From Streptomyces sp. CMB-StM0423 (GTDB lineage: Bacteria; Actinomycetota; Actinomycetes; Streptomycetales; Streptomycetaceae), in NCBI RefSeq assembly GCF_002847285.1, contig NZ_CP025407.1, positions 1,736,001 through 1,800,000 on the forward strand: a DNA stretch of 64,000 bases, written 5' to 3'. The notes under the pieces were generated by a model. The model did not search any database. It saw only the letters and a list, made by a program, of their open reading frames with translations, and had not been told where the DNA came from. A program made the position numbers and the translations under genes. Positions 7,962-17,037 of the stretch are shown here, one piece after another (positions within the stretch are counted from its first letter, which is position 1; each line of letters starts with the position of its first letter).

Positions 7962-10415
7962 ATGGCCCGCCGCAGAAGCAGTGCCCCGCCGCCAGAGGAG
8001 TTCGAAGAGCGGATCCTCGACGTCGACGTCGTGGACGAGATGCAGGGCTCCTTCCTCGAGTACGCGTACTCGGTCATCTACTCCCGCGCGCTCCCCGACG
8101 CCCGCGACGGCCTGAAGCCCGTGCACCGCCGCATCCTGCACCAGATGAACGAGATGGGCCTGCGCCCCGAGCGTTCTTACGTGAAGTGCGCGCGCGTCGT
8201 CGGCGAGGTGATGGGCCGGCTGCACCCGCACGGCGACTCCGCCATCTACGACGCGCTGGTGCGCCTGGCGCAGCCGTTCTCGATGCGGCTGCCGCTCGTC
8301 GACGGCCACGGCAACTTCGGCTCCCTCGGCAACGACGACCCGCCCGCGGCCATGCGCTACACCGAGTGCCGCCCCGCGCCCGCCGCGACGCTCATGGTCG
8401 AGTCGATCGACGAGGACACGGTCGACTTCACCCCCAACTACGACGGCAGCGAGCAGGAGCCCGTCGCCCTGCCGTCCGCGTTCCCGAACCTGCTGGTGAA
8501 CGGCGCCTCGGGGATCGCGGTCGGAATGGCGACCAACATGCCGCCGCACAACCTGGGCGAGGTCATCGCCGCCGCGCGGCACCTCATCCGGCACCCGGGC
8601 GCCGACCTGGAGACCCTGATGCGGTACGTGCCGGGGCCCGACCTGCCCACCGGCGGCCGGGTTGTCGGCCTCGACGGCATCCGGGACGCGTACGAGACGG
8701 GCCGCGGCAGCTTCAAGATCCGCGCCACCGCGGCAGTCGAGCAGGTCTCCGCGCGCCGCAAGGGCATCGTCGTCACCGAGCTGCCCTTCACCGTCGGCCC
8801 GGAGAAGATCCGCGCCAAGGTCAAGGACCTCATCGGGGCGAAGCGGCTGCAGGGCATCGCCGACCTGAAGGACCTCACCGACCGCAAGCACGGGCTGCGG
8901 CTGGTCTTCGAGATCAAGAACGGCTTCCACCCCGAGGCCGTGCTGGAGCAGTTGTACAAGCTGACGCCGATGGAGGAGACCTTCGGCATCAACAACGTGG
9001 CGCTCGTCGACGGCCAGCCGCTCACGCTGGGCCTGAAGGAGCTGCTGGAGGTCTTCCTCGACCACCGCTTCACGGTGGTGCGGCGGCGCAGCGAGTTCCG
9101 GCGCACCAAGCGCCGCGACCGGCTGCACCTGGTGGAGGGCCTGCTCGTCGCGCTGCTCGACATCGACGAGGTCATCCGCATCATCCGGGCCAGTGAGAAC
9201 GCCGCGCAGGCCAAGGAGCGGCTGATCGGCCACTTCTCGCTCTCCGAGATCCAGACGCAGTACATCCTGGACACCCCGCTGCGCCGGCTGACGAAGTTCG
9301 ACCGGCTGGAGCTGGAGGCCGAGCGGGACCGGCTGACGGCGGAGATCGAGGAGCTGACGCGGATCCTGGAGTCGGACGCGGAGCTGCGCAAGCTGGTGTC
9401 CGGGGAGCTGTCCTCGGTGGCGAAGAAGTACGGCAGCGAGCGCCGCACGGTACTGCTGGAGGCCGGCGGGGAGCCGGCCGCGGCGGTGCCGCTGGAGATG
9501 TCCGACGACCCGTGCCGGGTGCTGATGTCGTCCACGGGGCTGCTGGCCCGTACCGCCAACGGCGATCCCTTCGGCGAGCCGGCGCCGGCGAAGCGCGTCA
9601 AGCACGACGTGATCGTCTCCGCCGTGCCGACGACGTCGCGGGCGCACATCGGGGCGGTGACCTCGGAGGGGCGGCTGCTGCGGGTGTCGGTGATCGACCT
9701 GCCGGTGCTGCCGGAGACCGCGGCCCGGCCCAGCCTGGCCGGCGGCGCGGCGGTCTCGGAGTTCCTCACGCTGGCGGACGGCGAGAAGGTCGTCTGCCTC
9801 ACCACGCTCGACGAGTCCTCGCCCGGCCTGGCGCTGGGCACGGAGCAGGGCGTGGTGAAGCGGGTGGTGCCGGACTACCCGTCGAACAAGGAGGAGTTGG
9901 AGGTCGTCACGCTCAAGGACGGCGACCGGATCGTCGGCGCGGCGGAGCTGCGGACGGGCGAGGAGGACCTCGTGTTCGTCACCAGCGACGCCCAGTTGCT
10001 GCGCTATCCCGCGGGGCAGGTGCGGCCGCAGGGCCGGCCGGCGGGCGGCATGGCGGGGGTGAAGCTGGCCGACGGCGCGAAGGTCGTCGCGTTCCACGTG
10101 GTCGACCCGGCGGCCGATGCGGCGGTGCTGACGGTCGCGGGCTCCACGGGGGCGCTGGACGGTGCGTGGGTGCAGACGGCGAAGCTGACGCCGTTCGACC
10201 AGTTTCCGCGGAAGGGCCGGGCGACGGGCGGCGTGCGCTGCCAGCGGTTCCTGAAGGGCGAGGACTGCGTGACGTTCGCCTGGGTGGGGCCGGTGCCGGC
10301 CCGCGCGGCGGGGCGTGCGGGCGCCCCGGTGGAGCTGCCGGAGCCGGACCCGCGCCGGGACGGCTCGGGGACACCGCTGGCGAAGCAGGTGACGGCGGTG
10401 GCCGGGCCGGTGTAG
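7962..10415 (+). CDS. parC: DNA topoisomerase IV subunit A
   Basis: Type IIA topoisomerase subunit, 817 aa, which decatenates sister chromosomes together with ParE (encoded 16-18 kb to the right on the other strand). The winged-helix breakage-reunion domain contains the catalytic tyrosine Y133 in [10 protein letters not shown] and the quinolone-determining stretch [13 protein letters not shown] around residues 86-97. The C-terminal part holds beta-pinwheel repeats. The start is ATG at 7962 with GAGGAG about 12 bp upstream. GyrA is longer and carries a GyrA box, which I do not see here, so ParC is preferred. In Streptomyces topoisomerase IV matters for chromosome segregation at sporulation septation. 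No anomaly in this subunit, unlike its partner gene. Confidence 0.93.
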   Translation: MARRRSSAPPPEEFEERILDVDVVDEMQGSFLEYAYSVIYSRALPDARDGLKPVHRRILHQMNEMGLRPERSYVKCARVVGEVMGRLHPHGDSAIYDALVRLAQPFSMRLPLVDGHGNFGSLGNDDPPAAMRYTECRPAPAATLMVESIDEDTVDFTPNYDGSEQEPVALPSAFPNLLVNGASGIAVGMATNMPPHNLGEVIAAARHLIRHPGADLETLMRYVPGPDLPTGGRVVGLDGIRDAYETGRGSFKIRATAAVEQVSARRKGIVVTELPFTVGPEKIRAKVKDLIGAKRLQGIADLKDLTDRKHGLRLVFEIKNGFHPEAVLEQLYKLTPMEETFGINNVALVDGQPLTLGLKELLEVFLDHRFTVVRRRSEFRRTKRRDRLHLVEGLLVALLDIDEVIRIIRASENAAQAKERLIGHFSLSEIQTQYILDTPLRRLTKFDRLELEAERDRLTAEIEELTRILESDAELRKLVSGELSSVAKKYGSERRTVLLEAGGEPAAAVPLEMSDDPCRVLMSSTGLLARTANGDPFGEPAPAKRVKHDVIVSAVPTTSRAHIGAVTSEGRLLRVSVIDLPVLPETAARPSLAGGAAVSEFLTLADGEKVVCLTTLDESSPGLALGTEQGVVKRVVPDYPSNKEELEVVTLKDGDRIVGAAELRTGEEDLVFVTSDAQLLRYPAGQVRPQGRPAGGMAGVKLADGAKVVAFHVVDPAADAAVLTVAGSTGALDGAWVQTAKLTPFDQFPRKGRATGGVRCQRFLKGEDCVTFAWVGPVPARAAGRAGAPVELPEPDPRRDGSGTPLAKQVTAVAGPV

Positions 10416-10575
10416 TCCGCGGTTCCGCGGCGGGCGGGCGCGGGGCCGGGGGCCGGGACTGTCTTCGGCGGTCTCCGGCACTTCCCGGTCGTCTTCCGCG
10501 GTCTCCTGCGGTCCTCTGCCGTACGGCCTGATCCTCGTGCTGGACCCGGGGCCCGGCGGCTGCCAGCGTGGGGCC

Positions 10576-11538
10576 ATGAGGACTCCGACCGTCACCGACG
10601 CCCTGCTCGCCCGCCGGCTGGTCCGCGACGTGCTGCCGCCCACCCCGCTCTGGTCGTACGCCGCGCTGGACCGCGGGGCCGCAGCGGCGCTGTTCGTCAA
10701 GCACGAGAACACCCAGCCGACGGGCGCGTTCAAGGTACGCGGCGGCCTCGCCCTGCTCGCCTCGATGACCGCGGAGGAGCGCGCCCGCGGCATCGTCGGC
10801 TACTCCACCGGCAACCACGCCCAGTCGCTCGCCTACGCCGCCGCCCGGCACGGCGCACCGTGCACGATCGTGATGCCGGAGCGCGCCAACCCCGCCAAGG
10901 TGCGCGCCGTCACCGCCCTCGGCGCGGAACTGATCCAGCACGGCGCGACGTTCGACGAAGCCCGCCCGTACGCCGCGCAGTTGGCCGCCGAGCGGGGCGC
11001 CCGGCCGGTCAGCGCCGCGGACGAGCCGGAGATCGTCGCCGGCGTGGCCACCGCGTACCTGGAGCTGTTCGAGCAGGCGCCGGACCTGGACACGGTGATC
11101 GTCCCGGTCGGCGGCGGCAGCGGCGCCGCGGCCGCGAGCCTGGTGGCCGCGGCCGTCGCCCCGGACTGCCGGGTGGTGGCGGTGCAGTCGGCGGCCTCCC
11201 CGGCGGCGTACGAGTCCTGGCGCGCGGGCCGTCTCGTCGAACGCCCCAACCGCACCCGGGTCGAGGGGCTGGCCACCGGCACCGGCTTCGCGCTGCCGCA
11301 GGCGCTGATGCGCACCGGGCTCGCGGACTTCCTCCTCGTCGACGACGACGCGATCGCCCTCGCCCAGCGCAGCCTGCTGCGCGACGCGCACACGCTGGCG
11401 GAGGGCGCGGGCGCCGCGGCGCTCGCGGCGCTGTACACGCACCCGGACGCGTTCGCCGGGCAGCGCGTCGCGGTCGTGTGTACGGGAGGGAACGCCCAGG
11501 AAGAGGAGATTGCCAGGGCCCTTCACCTGAAGGTGTGA
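10576..11538 (+). CDS. Threonine/serine dehydratase-like PLP enzyme
   Basis: Fold-type II pyridoxal-phosphate enzyme, 320 aa. The PLP lysine is K53 in TGAFKVRG; the cofactor phosphate-binding glycine loop is GGGSGA. The sequence resembles short catabolic threonine dehydratases and serine/threonine or hydroxyaspartate dehydratases, which deaminate the hydroxy-amino acid to a 2-oxo acid. There is no C-terminal ACT domain, so feedback inhibition as in IlvA is not expected. The ATG at 10576 has only a weak GTGGGG upstream. It stands alone between parC and the DUF485 gene, about 160 bp after parC. Exact substrate cannot be read from the sequence. Confidence 0.85.
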   Translation: MRTPTVTDALLARRLVRDVLPPTPLWSYAALDRGAAAALFVKHENTQPTGAFKVRGGLALLASMTAEERARGIVGYSTGNHAQSLAYAAARHGAPCTIVMPERANPAKVRAVTALGAELIQHGATFDEARPYAAQLAAERGARPVSAADEPEIVAGVATAYLELFEQAPDLDTVIVPVGGGSGAAAASLVAAAVAPDCRVVAVQSAASPAAYESWRAGRLVERPNRTRVEGLATGTGFALPQALMRTGLADFLLVDDDAIALAQRSLLRDAHTLAEGAGAAALAALYTHPDAFAGQRVAVVCTGGNAQEEEIARALHLKV

Positions 11539-11623
11539 AGGGTCGGGAATGCCCCGTCTGTGATCTTCCCGCGTTGCTCATTCTGGGCAGTCGGCAACCC
11601 CGCCGAGCGAGGAGAGCACTCCG

Positions 11624-12343
11624 GTGAACAACCCCCAGGGGCCCGAGGGGGCCCCACCGGCCCCGCCCCGCGATCCGTGGTCGGAACGGCCGGACTGGTC
11701 CGGCCGTTCCGACCTGTCGCCATGGCCGGAGGCACAGCCCTGGCCGGACGTGCAGCCCTGCCCGGACGTGCACCCCTGCCCGGATGCGTCGTCCTGGCCG
11801 GCCGCGTCGCCCTGGCCCGCCAGGACCGCGCCGACCGACCGGCGCGAGCAGCTCTACGTGCCCGCCGCCCCGGCCCCCGGCTGGGGCTGGGACGGCTGGG
11901 AGCCGGAGCCCGCCGCGCCGCCGCCTTCCCGGGCCGCGGAGCGCGCCGGCTCCGGTGCGCGGGACGGCGATGACGAAGCCGACGACGCCGTGTACCTCGC
12001 CATCCACGCCACCCCCGAGTTCCAGCGTGTACGCACCAGGTACCGCCGCTTCGTCGTGCCGGCCGCGCTCGCGTTCCTCGCCTGGTACCTGGCGTACGTC
12101 GTCGCCGCCACCGTCGCGCCCGAGTTGATGGGCCGCCGGGTCGCGGGCCCCGTCAACGTCGCGCTGCTCGCCGGACTCGGCCAGTTCGCGACGACGTTCC
12201 TGCTCACCTGGGCATACGCCCGGCACGCCCGGCTGCGCCGTGACCCCGCCGCGCTCGACCTGCGCTGGGACATCGCCATGCGGACCCGCCGCCAGGACGG
12301 CAACCCCGCCCCCGCGCGCCAGGAGACGGAGCCGGGCCGGTGA
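11624..12343 (+). CDS. DUF485 membrane protein with repetitive N-terminus
   Basis: 239-aa membrane protein. The C-terminal half is a DUF485 domain: a short conserved stretch (HATPEFQRVRTRYRRFV) followed by two transmembrane helices (about residues 143-165 and 182-203). DUF485 proteins accompany SSS-family acetate/monocarboxylate symporters, and here the stop overlaps the symporter start by 4 bp. The first 120 residues are unusual: disordered, Pro/Trp/Asp-rich, with imperfect repeats of the type PWPDVQPCPDVHPCPD. GTG at 11624 is preceded by GAGGAGAG at good spacing. Role as small accessory subunit of the transporter is inferred from context. Confidence 0.87.
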   Translation: MNNPQGPEGAPPAPPRDPWSERPDWSGRSDLSPWPEAQPWPDVQPCPDVHPCPDASSWPAASPWPARTAPTDRREQLYVPAAPAPGWGWDGWEPEPAAPPPSRAAERAGSGARDGDDEADDAVYLAIHATPEFQRVRTRYRRFVVPAALAFLAWYLAYVVAATVAPELMGRRVAGPVNVALLAGLGQFATTFLLTWAYARHARLRRDPAALDLRWDIAMRTRRQDGNPAPARQETEPGR

Positions 12344-13980
12344 CCGGGGAACACCGGCAGCTCGCGCTGCTGCTGTTCTGCGCGTTCGTGGCGCTGACGC
12401 TGGCCATCACGCTGTGGGCAGGCCGGCGGCGGCACGGCTCACCGGAGGAGTTCTACGCCGGCGGCCGGCTCTTCACCCCCATGGAGAACGGTTTCGCCCT
12501 CTCCGGGGACTACCTGTCCGCCGCCTCCTTCCTCGGCATCTCCGGCCTCATCGCGCTCTACGGCTACGACGGCGTGCTGTACTCCGTCGGCTTCCTCGTC
12601 GCCTGGCTCGTCGTGCTGCTGCTCGTCGCGGAACTCGTCCGCAACTGCGGCCGGTTCACCCTCGCCGACGTCGTCGCCTCCCGGCTGCGCCGGCCGCGGG
12701 TGCGGTTCGCCGTCGGCATCTCGTCGGTCACGGTCTCGGTGCTCTACCTCGTCGCGCAGATGGTCGGCGCGGGCAGCCTGGTGGCGCTGCTGGCCGGCGG
12801 CCACACCGGCCCCGGCGCGCGCACCGCGGCGGTCGCGGGCGTCGGCGCGCTGATGGTCACGTACGTCGTGCTCGGCGGGATGCGCGCGACGACCTGGATC
12901 CAGATCGTCAAGGCCGTGCTGCTGCTGGCCGGGGCGCTCACCCTCACCGTGCTGGTGCTGCTGCGCTTCCACGGCGATCCCGGCGCGCTGCTGGAGGCCG
13001 CGGCCGGGCGCAGCGGCCACGGCTCCGACTTCCTCGCCCCGGGGCTGGCGTACGGCGGCGGGCTCGCCGACCGGCTGGACTTCCTCAGCCTCGGCATCGC
13101 GCTGGTCCTCGGCACCGCGGGGCTGCCGCACATCCTGGCCCGCTTCTCCACCGTGCCGACGGCCACCTCCGCGCGCCGCTCGGTGGTCTGGTCGATCGGG
13201 CTGATCGGCGGCTTCTACCTGATGACGATCGTGCTCGGCTTCGGCGCCGCGGCACTGGTGGGCGGCGAGGCGGTGCGCGCGGACGACCCGTCGGGCAACA
13301 CGGCGGTGCCGCTGCTGGCGCTCGACCTCGGCGGCGGCGCGGGCTCCACCGGCGGAACGGTTCTCTTCGCGGTGGTGGCGGCGGTGGCGTTCGCGACGAT
13401 CCTGGCGGTGGTCGCGGGGATCACGCTGGCGTCGTCGGCGTCGGTGGCGCACGACCTGTACGCGACGGTGCGCCACTCCCGCGCGCGCCGCCGCGCGGGC
13501 CGTACGCCAGGGGGCGCGGACGGCGCGTCCGCGGGCGCCGGCGAGGTGGCCGTGGCGCGGGTGGCCGCGGCGGTCATCGGGGCGCTGGCCATCGGCCTCG
13601 GGCTGCTGGCCCGGGACCTGAACGTGGCGTTCCTGGTGGGGCTCGCGTTCGCGGTGGCGGCCTCGGCGAACCTGCCGGTGCTGCTCTACGCGCTGTTCTG
13701 GCGCCGGTTCACCGCGCGCGGCGCGCTGTGGGCGGTGTACGGCGGGCTCGGCCCCGCGGTGCTGCTGGTGGTCCTCTCGCCGGTGGTCTCGGGCAGCCCG
13801 GACGCCCTCTTCCCGGGCGTGGACTTCCACGTCTTCCCGCTGCAGAACCCGGGGCTGGTGTCCGTGCCGCTGGGCTTCCTCGCGGGCTGGCTGGGCACGG
13901 TCACGTCCGCGGAGCCCGCCGATCCCGTACGGCACGCGAAGACAGAGGTCCGGGCGCTGACCGGGGCGGGGGCCGCGTAG
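12340..13980 (+). CDS. SSS-family cation/acetate-type symporter
   Basis: 546-aa integral membrane transporter of the sodium:solute symporter family with about 13 predicted helices. The N-terminal signature (GSPEEFYAGGRLFTPMENG then ALSGDYLSAASFLGI) matches the ActP/MctC-like monocarboxylate subgroup, which imports acetate, propionate, pyruvate or related acids with Na+ or H+. It is translationally coupled (GTGA overlap) to the DUF485 gene. The convergent sensor kinase immediately downstream, with 15 bp between stops, probably senses the same class of acid. Substrate specificity is inferred from the family only. Confidence 0.9.
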   Translation: MTGEHRQLALLLFCAFVALTLAITLWAGRRRHGSPEEFYAGGRLFTPMENGFALSGDYLSAASFLGISGLIALYGYDGVLYSVGFLVAWLVVLLLVAELVRNCGRFTLADVVASRLRRPRVRFAVGISSVTVSVLYLVAQMVGAGSLVALLAGGHTGPGARTAAVAGVGALMVTYVVLGGMRATTWIQIVKAVLLLAGALTLTVLVLLRFHGDPGALLEAAAGRSGHGSDFLAPGLAYGGGLADRLDFLSLGIALVLGTAGLPHILARFSTVPTATSARRSVVWSIGLIGGFYLMTIVLGFGAAALVGGEAVRADDPSGNTAVPLLALDLGGGAGSTGGTVLFAVVAAVAFATILAVVAGITLASSASVAHDLYATVRHSRARRRAGRTPGGADGASAGAGEVAVARVAAAVIGALAIGLGLLARDLNVAFLVGLAFAVAASANLPVLLYALFWRRFTARGALWAVYGGLGPAVLLVVLSPVVSGSPDALFPGVDFHVFPLQNPGLVSVPLGFLAGWLGTVTSAEPADPVRHAKTEVRALTGAGAA

Positions 13981-13995
13981 CGGCGGGCCCTTCGG

Positions 13996-15660
13996 CTACG
14001 GGGCCGGCAGCAGGCTGCCGGGGACGCGCCCGGCCGCCGGCGCCAGCGCCTCGGGGAGCACGACGGTGAACTCCGCGCCCCCGCCCGGCCGCTCGCCGAC
14101 CTCGGCGTGGCCGCCGTGCCGCTCCGCGAGCCGCCGCACGAGCGCGAGCCCGAGGCCCCGCTTGCCGTGCGCGGGCGGCTCCTTCGTCGTCCAGCCGTCG
14201 GCGAAGACCAGCTCCCGCCGCTCCGCCGGCACGCCCGGCCCGGAGTCGGCGATCCGCAGCCGTACCGTCTCGCCGTCCGCCCGCAGGTCCACCTCGACCA
14301 GCGGGACCGGCGAACCCACCGCAGCGTCCAGGGCGTTGTCGACGAGGTTGCCGACGATGGTGACCAGACCGCGCGGGTCCACGGCCCGGTCAGGCAGCTC
14401 CCCCGTCAGCACCAGCGGCACGCCCCGCTCCGCGGCGACGGTCGCCTTGCCGACGAGCAGCGCGGCCAGCAGCGGGTCGCGGATCCGGCCGGTGACCTGC
14501 TCGGCGGTGGCCCGGCGGGCGCCGGCGGCCTCGGCGATGTACTCGGTGGCCTCCTCGGTCATGCCCAGCTCCAGCAGCCCGAGCAGGGTGTGCAGGTGGT
14601 TGGCGTGCTCGTGGTCCTGGGCGCGCAGGGCGTCGATGAGGCCGCGGGTGGAGTCGAGTTCGCGGCCGAGCTGCTCCAGCTCCGTGCGGTCGCGCAGGGT
14701 GGCGACGGCGCCGCCGTCGGCGGTGGGCATCCGGTTGGCGACGAGCACCCGGCCGTCGCTGACCGTCAGCAGGTCGGAGCCGTCGACCCGGCCGGCGAGC
14801 ACGTCGGCGGTACGGCCCGGGCGCAGCACGTCGTCGAGGGGCCGGCCGGTGTGCTCGGGGTCGATGCCGAGCAGCCGGGCGGCCTCGTCGTTGACCAGCC
14901 GCAGCCGGCCGCTGCCGTCGAGCGCGACGACGCCCTCGCGGATGCCGTGCAGCATCGCCTCGCGCTCGTCGAGGAGCGCGGCTATGTCGGAGAACGCGAG
15001 GTCGCGGGTGCGGCGCTGGAGCCGGCGGGAGTGCGCGAAGGCGACGAGCGCGCCGACGGCCAGCGCGCCCCCCGCGTACGCCAGCACGCCGGGGACCGCC
15101 GCGATGACCCGGTCGCGTACGCCCTCGTACGGGATACCGACCGACACCGCGCCGACGATCCGCCCCTCGCGGTCGTAGAGGGGCACCTTCCCGCGGGCAC
15201 TCCGCCCCATGGTGCCGGTGTCGATGCCCATCCACTCCTCGCCTGCGAGCGCCGCGGAGGGGTCGGTGGAGACGCGGTGGCCGACGCGCTCGGGCTGGGT
15301 GTGGGACCAGCGCACGCCGCGGTTGTCCAGCACGACGACGTACTCGGCGCCGGTGGCCCTGCGGATCCGCTCGGCGCGGCGCTGCACGGGTCCTTCCGGT
15401 TCCGCGGGGGTGGTCAGCAGGGCCTCGGCGAGGCCGGGTTCGACGGCGGTGCTCTGCGCGATGGCCATGGCGCGGCGCATCACCTGCCGGTCCAGCTCGT
15501 CGCTGTACGGCGCGAGGAACAGCGCCGCGGCGAGGATCGTGACGCCCGTGGCCAGGGCGAGCTGCATGAGCAGGATCTGGGAGGAGACACGGCGCGGCCA
15601 GCCGAGCCGCCGGCCGGAGCCGCGGGGCCGGCCGCGGCGTGCGGTCGATGGTGCGCCCAT
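13996..15660 (-). CDS. CitA/DcuS-type sensor histidine kinase without adjacent response regulator
   Basis: 554-aa membrane sensor kinase. TM1 lies at about residues 27-50, an extracytoplasmic PAS-like (sCache) sensor domain at 52-182, TM2 at 184-208, then a cytoplasmic PAS domain (about 225-310). The phosphoacceptor is probably H350 in LRAQDHEHANHLHTLLG, which resembles the DcuS H-box. The ATPase domain has an N box (NLVDNALDAA), G1 (DSGPGVP) and G2 (GKRGLGLALV). Such kinases detect C4-dicarboxylates, citrate or related acids. A CitB-type response regulator normally follows, but the neighbouring gene is a Suc_Fer-like protein. Start ATG at 15660 has no clear SD. Convergent with the SSS transporter. 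Confidence 0.9.
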   Translation of the reverse strand: MGAPSTARRGRPRGSGRRLGWPRRVSSQILLMQLALATGVTILAAALFLAPYSDELDRQVMRRAMAIAQSTAVEPGLAEALLTTPAEPEGPVQRRAERIRRATGAEYVVVLDNRGVRWSHTQPERVGHRVSTDPSAALAGEEWMGIDTGTMGRSARGKVPLYDREGRIVGAVSVGIPYEGVRDRVIAAVPGVLAYAGGALAVGALVAFAHSRRLQRRTRDLAFSDIAALLDEREAMLHGIREGVVALDGSGRLRLVNDEAARLLGIDPEHTGRPLDDVLRPGRTADVLAGRVDGSDLLTVSDGRVLVANRMPTADGGAVATLRDRTELEQLGRELDSTRGLIDALRAQDHEHANHLHTLLGLLELGMTEEATEYIAEAAGARRATAEQVTGRIRDPLLAALLVGKATVAAERGVPLVLTGELPDRAVDPRGLVTIVGNLVDNALDAAVGSPVPLVEVDLRADGETVRLRIADSGPGVPAERRELVFADGWTTKEPPAHGKRGLGLALVRRLAERHGGHAEVGERPGGGAEFTVVLPEALAPAAGRVPGSLLPAP

Positions 15661-15805
15661 GAGCGCGAACCGTAACCGACCGGGGCGCTACGGGCACTCC
15701 CCCGGACACACATCCCCGCACATCCCCTTGCAGATCCCCCGCACACCCGCCCCAGGGTAGCCTCGCCCGGCTACGCAGAGTAGTCACCCGATGCGGGCGG
15801 CGGGA

Positions 15806-16825
15806 TCAGTGCACTCGCGGCGGCCCCGCAGCCATCCGCGTCTGCGCCACCGGCGCGGCGCCGCAGCTCGCCGGGGTGGCCACCGCGGCGGCCCGCGGGG
15901 CGACGGGCACGTCCCAGGCCCGTCCGTCGCGGTGCGCCACGGTCACCAGCCAGCCGTCGCCGCCGCCGCCCTCCGCACGTACGACGTCCGTACGCACGAC
16001 GTCCGTACGCACGACGTCCGTACGCACGACGCTCAGGTCGTCCGCGCCGTACGCACCCGCCAGCCGCCGCACCGCCAGCTCCGCCGCCTGCCCCTGCCGC
16101 TCCCATGTCGAGCGCCCGCGGCAGCCCTCGGGCACGACCAGCCCCGAGGCCAGCGACTCGACGACCTCCTTGACGGCGTGCGGGGTCATGCGGCCGTAGG
16201 CGTAGCCGTGCGGCAGCAGGAGCAGCGTGGGCGAGAAGCGGTGGCCGCCGATGTGGGTGATCTCCCAGGTCGCGGTGGCTCCCGCGGCGTGCAGATCGGC
16301 GGCGAGCGGGCGGCCGAGCAGCGCGCAGCAGCGGTCGCGCCGGCCGTTGGTGCAGACGAAGACCGGCGGTTCGCCGCGGTACGGGCCGGCGCCGAGGGCG
16401 GCGTCGAAGCCGGCGTGCTCGCCGCGGCCGAGCGCGGCGAAGTCGAGGCCGACGAGGTCCGCGGGGTCGCGGACGTCGGTGGCCCGGATCCAGGTGCCGC
16501 CGGGGGCGGTGTGGGCGGCGAGAACGCGGCGGCCGGCCGGGCGGCGGGCGGCGGCGGAGCGGCGGGCTCCGGCGGAACGGCGGGCATCGGCGGAGCGGCG
16601 GACGTCGGCGTGCCGGCCGGGCCGGCGGATGAGCGCGACGCGCACGCCGGTGCCCTCGGCACTCTCCTCCAGCGCGCGGCCGATCTCGGGGTCGAGGTGG
16701 CTCTGGGTCAGCGCCTCGTTCCCCCACGGCCCGGTCTGCTCGACGAGCAGCCAGGTCGCGGCGACGGCCGCGGTCCCGGCGAGCGGTTCGGCCAGCTCTC
16801 CGGAGGCGGTCGCGCACGTACTCAC
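15806..16825 (-). CDS. Sucrase/ferredoxin-like (Suc_Fer) thioredoxin-fold protein
   Basis: 339-aa cytosolic protein of the Suc_Fer-like family, a thioredoxin-like [2Fe-2S] ferredoxin fold. The central Cys-rich stretch FVCTNGRRDRCCALLG and the ITHIGGHRFSPTLLLLPHG motif are typical; function is uncertain, and some relatives are linked to iron or siderophore metabolism. Two internal repeats are odd: RRSADARRSAGARRSAAARR near residue 80, and VVRTD repeated three times near residue 275, encoded by an exact 15-bp DNA repeat (15986-16030). The GTG start at 16825 touches an iron-box-like palindrome, so the gene is probably repressed by DmdR/IdeR with iron and may be read from a leaderless or near-leaderless transcript. 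Confidence 0.85.
   Translation of the reverse strand: MSTCATASGELAEPLAGTAAVAATWLLVEQTGPWGNEALTQSHLDPEIGRALEESAEGTGVRVALIRRPGRHADVRRSADARRSAGARRSAAARRPAGRRVLAAHTAPGGTWIRATDVRDPADLVGLDFAALGRGEHAGFDAALGAGPYRGEPPVFVCTNGRRDRCCALLGRPLAADLHAAGATATWEITHIGGHRFSPTLLLLPHGYAYGRMTPHAVKEVVESLASGLVVPEGCRGRSTWERQGQAAELAVRRLAGAYGADDLSVVRTDVVRTDVVRTDVVRAEGGGGDGWLVTVAHRDGRAWDVPVAPRAAAVATPASCGAAPVAQTRMAAGPPRVH
15986..16030 (-). repeat. Three perfect tandem copies of a 15-bp unit inside the Suc_Fer gene
   Basis: Plus-strand unit GTCCGTACGCACGAC repeats exactly at 15986-16000, 16001-16015 and 16016-16030, with a degenerate partial copy just before. The 15-bp period keeps frame and encodes VVRTD repeats. Identical DNA copies, including third positions, imply recent slippage expansion. 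Confidence 0.9.
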
Positions 16826-16844
16826 GAAGGTGAGCCTAACCGTT
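16826..16844 (-). promoter_or_regulatory. Iron box (DmdR/IdeR-type operator)
   Basis: The 14-bp core GGTTAGGCTCACCT (minus strand; plus 16828-16841) is identical to the middle of the actinobacterial iron-box consensus TTAGGTTAGGCTCACCTAA; 14 of 19 positions match. It abuts the GTG start of the Suc_Fer gene and contains a possible -10 (TAGGCT). Confidence 0.65.
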
Positions 16845-16999
16845 CTTCAACGCCCCGTCCCGCGGGGCCCGTCCGTCCCGGTGATCCCTCCGCGTCCCGC
16901 GCACCCCGGGGTTCCCGCGAAGCCGCTGCCGACCGCCGCGTACGACCGCACCCCCGCCGTACCGCTGACATGGGCGGAACCAATCGGTCCGGCACCCAC

Positions 17000-17034
17000 C
17001 GCAAGCAGCTTGCGTTTCTTGCGCTAATCTTGCG
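17000..17034 (+). promoter_or_regulatory. LacI autoregulatory operator and leaderless promoter
   Basis: CGCAAGCAGCTTGCG (17000-17014) is a palindrome, and CTTGCG recurs at 17018-17023 and 17029-17034. A -10 element TAATCT at 17025-17030 lies 7 bp before the ATG at 17038, with no ribosome binding site, which indicates a leaderless transcript whose promoter is buried in the operator. Confidence 0.6.
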
Positions 17035-17037
17035 TCC

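Noticed and set aside
7785..10793. Upstream extension of the M16 catalytic frame across parC
   Set aside because: It is antisense to parC and lacks any M16 features; the family start is at 7784/7790.
15986..16030. Possible CRISPR-like array
   Set aside because: Units are directly adjacent with no spacers, and they are in-frame coding repeats.
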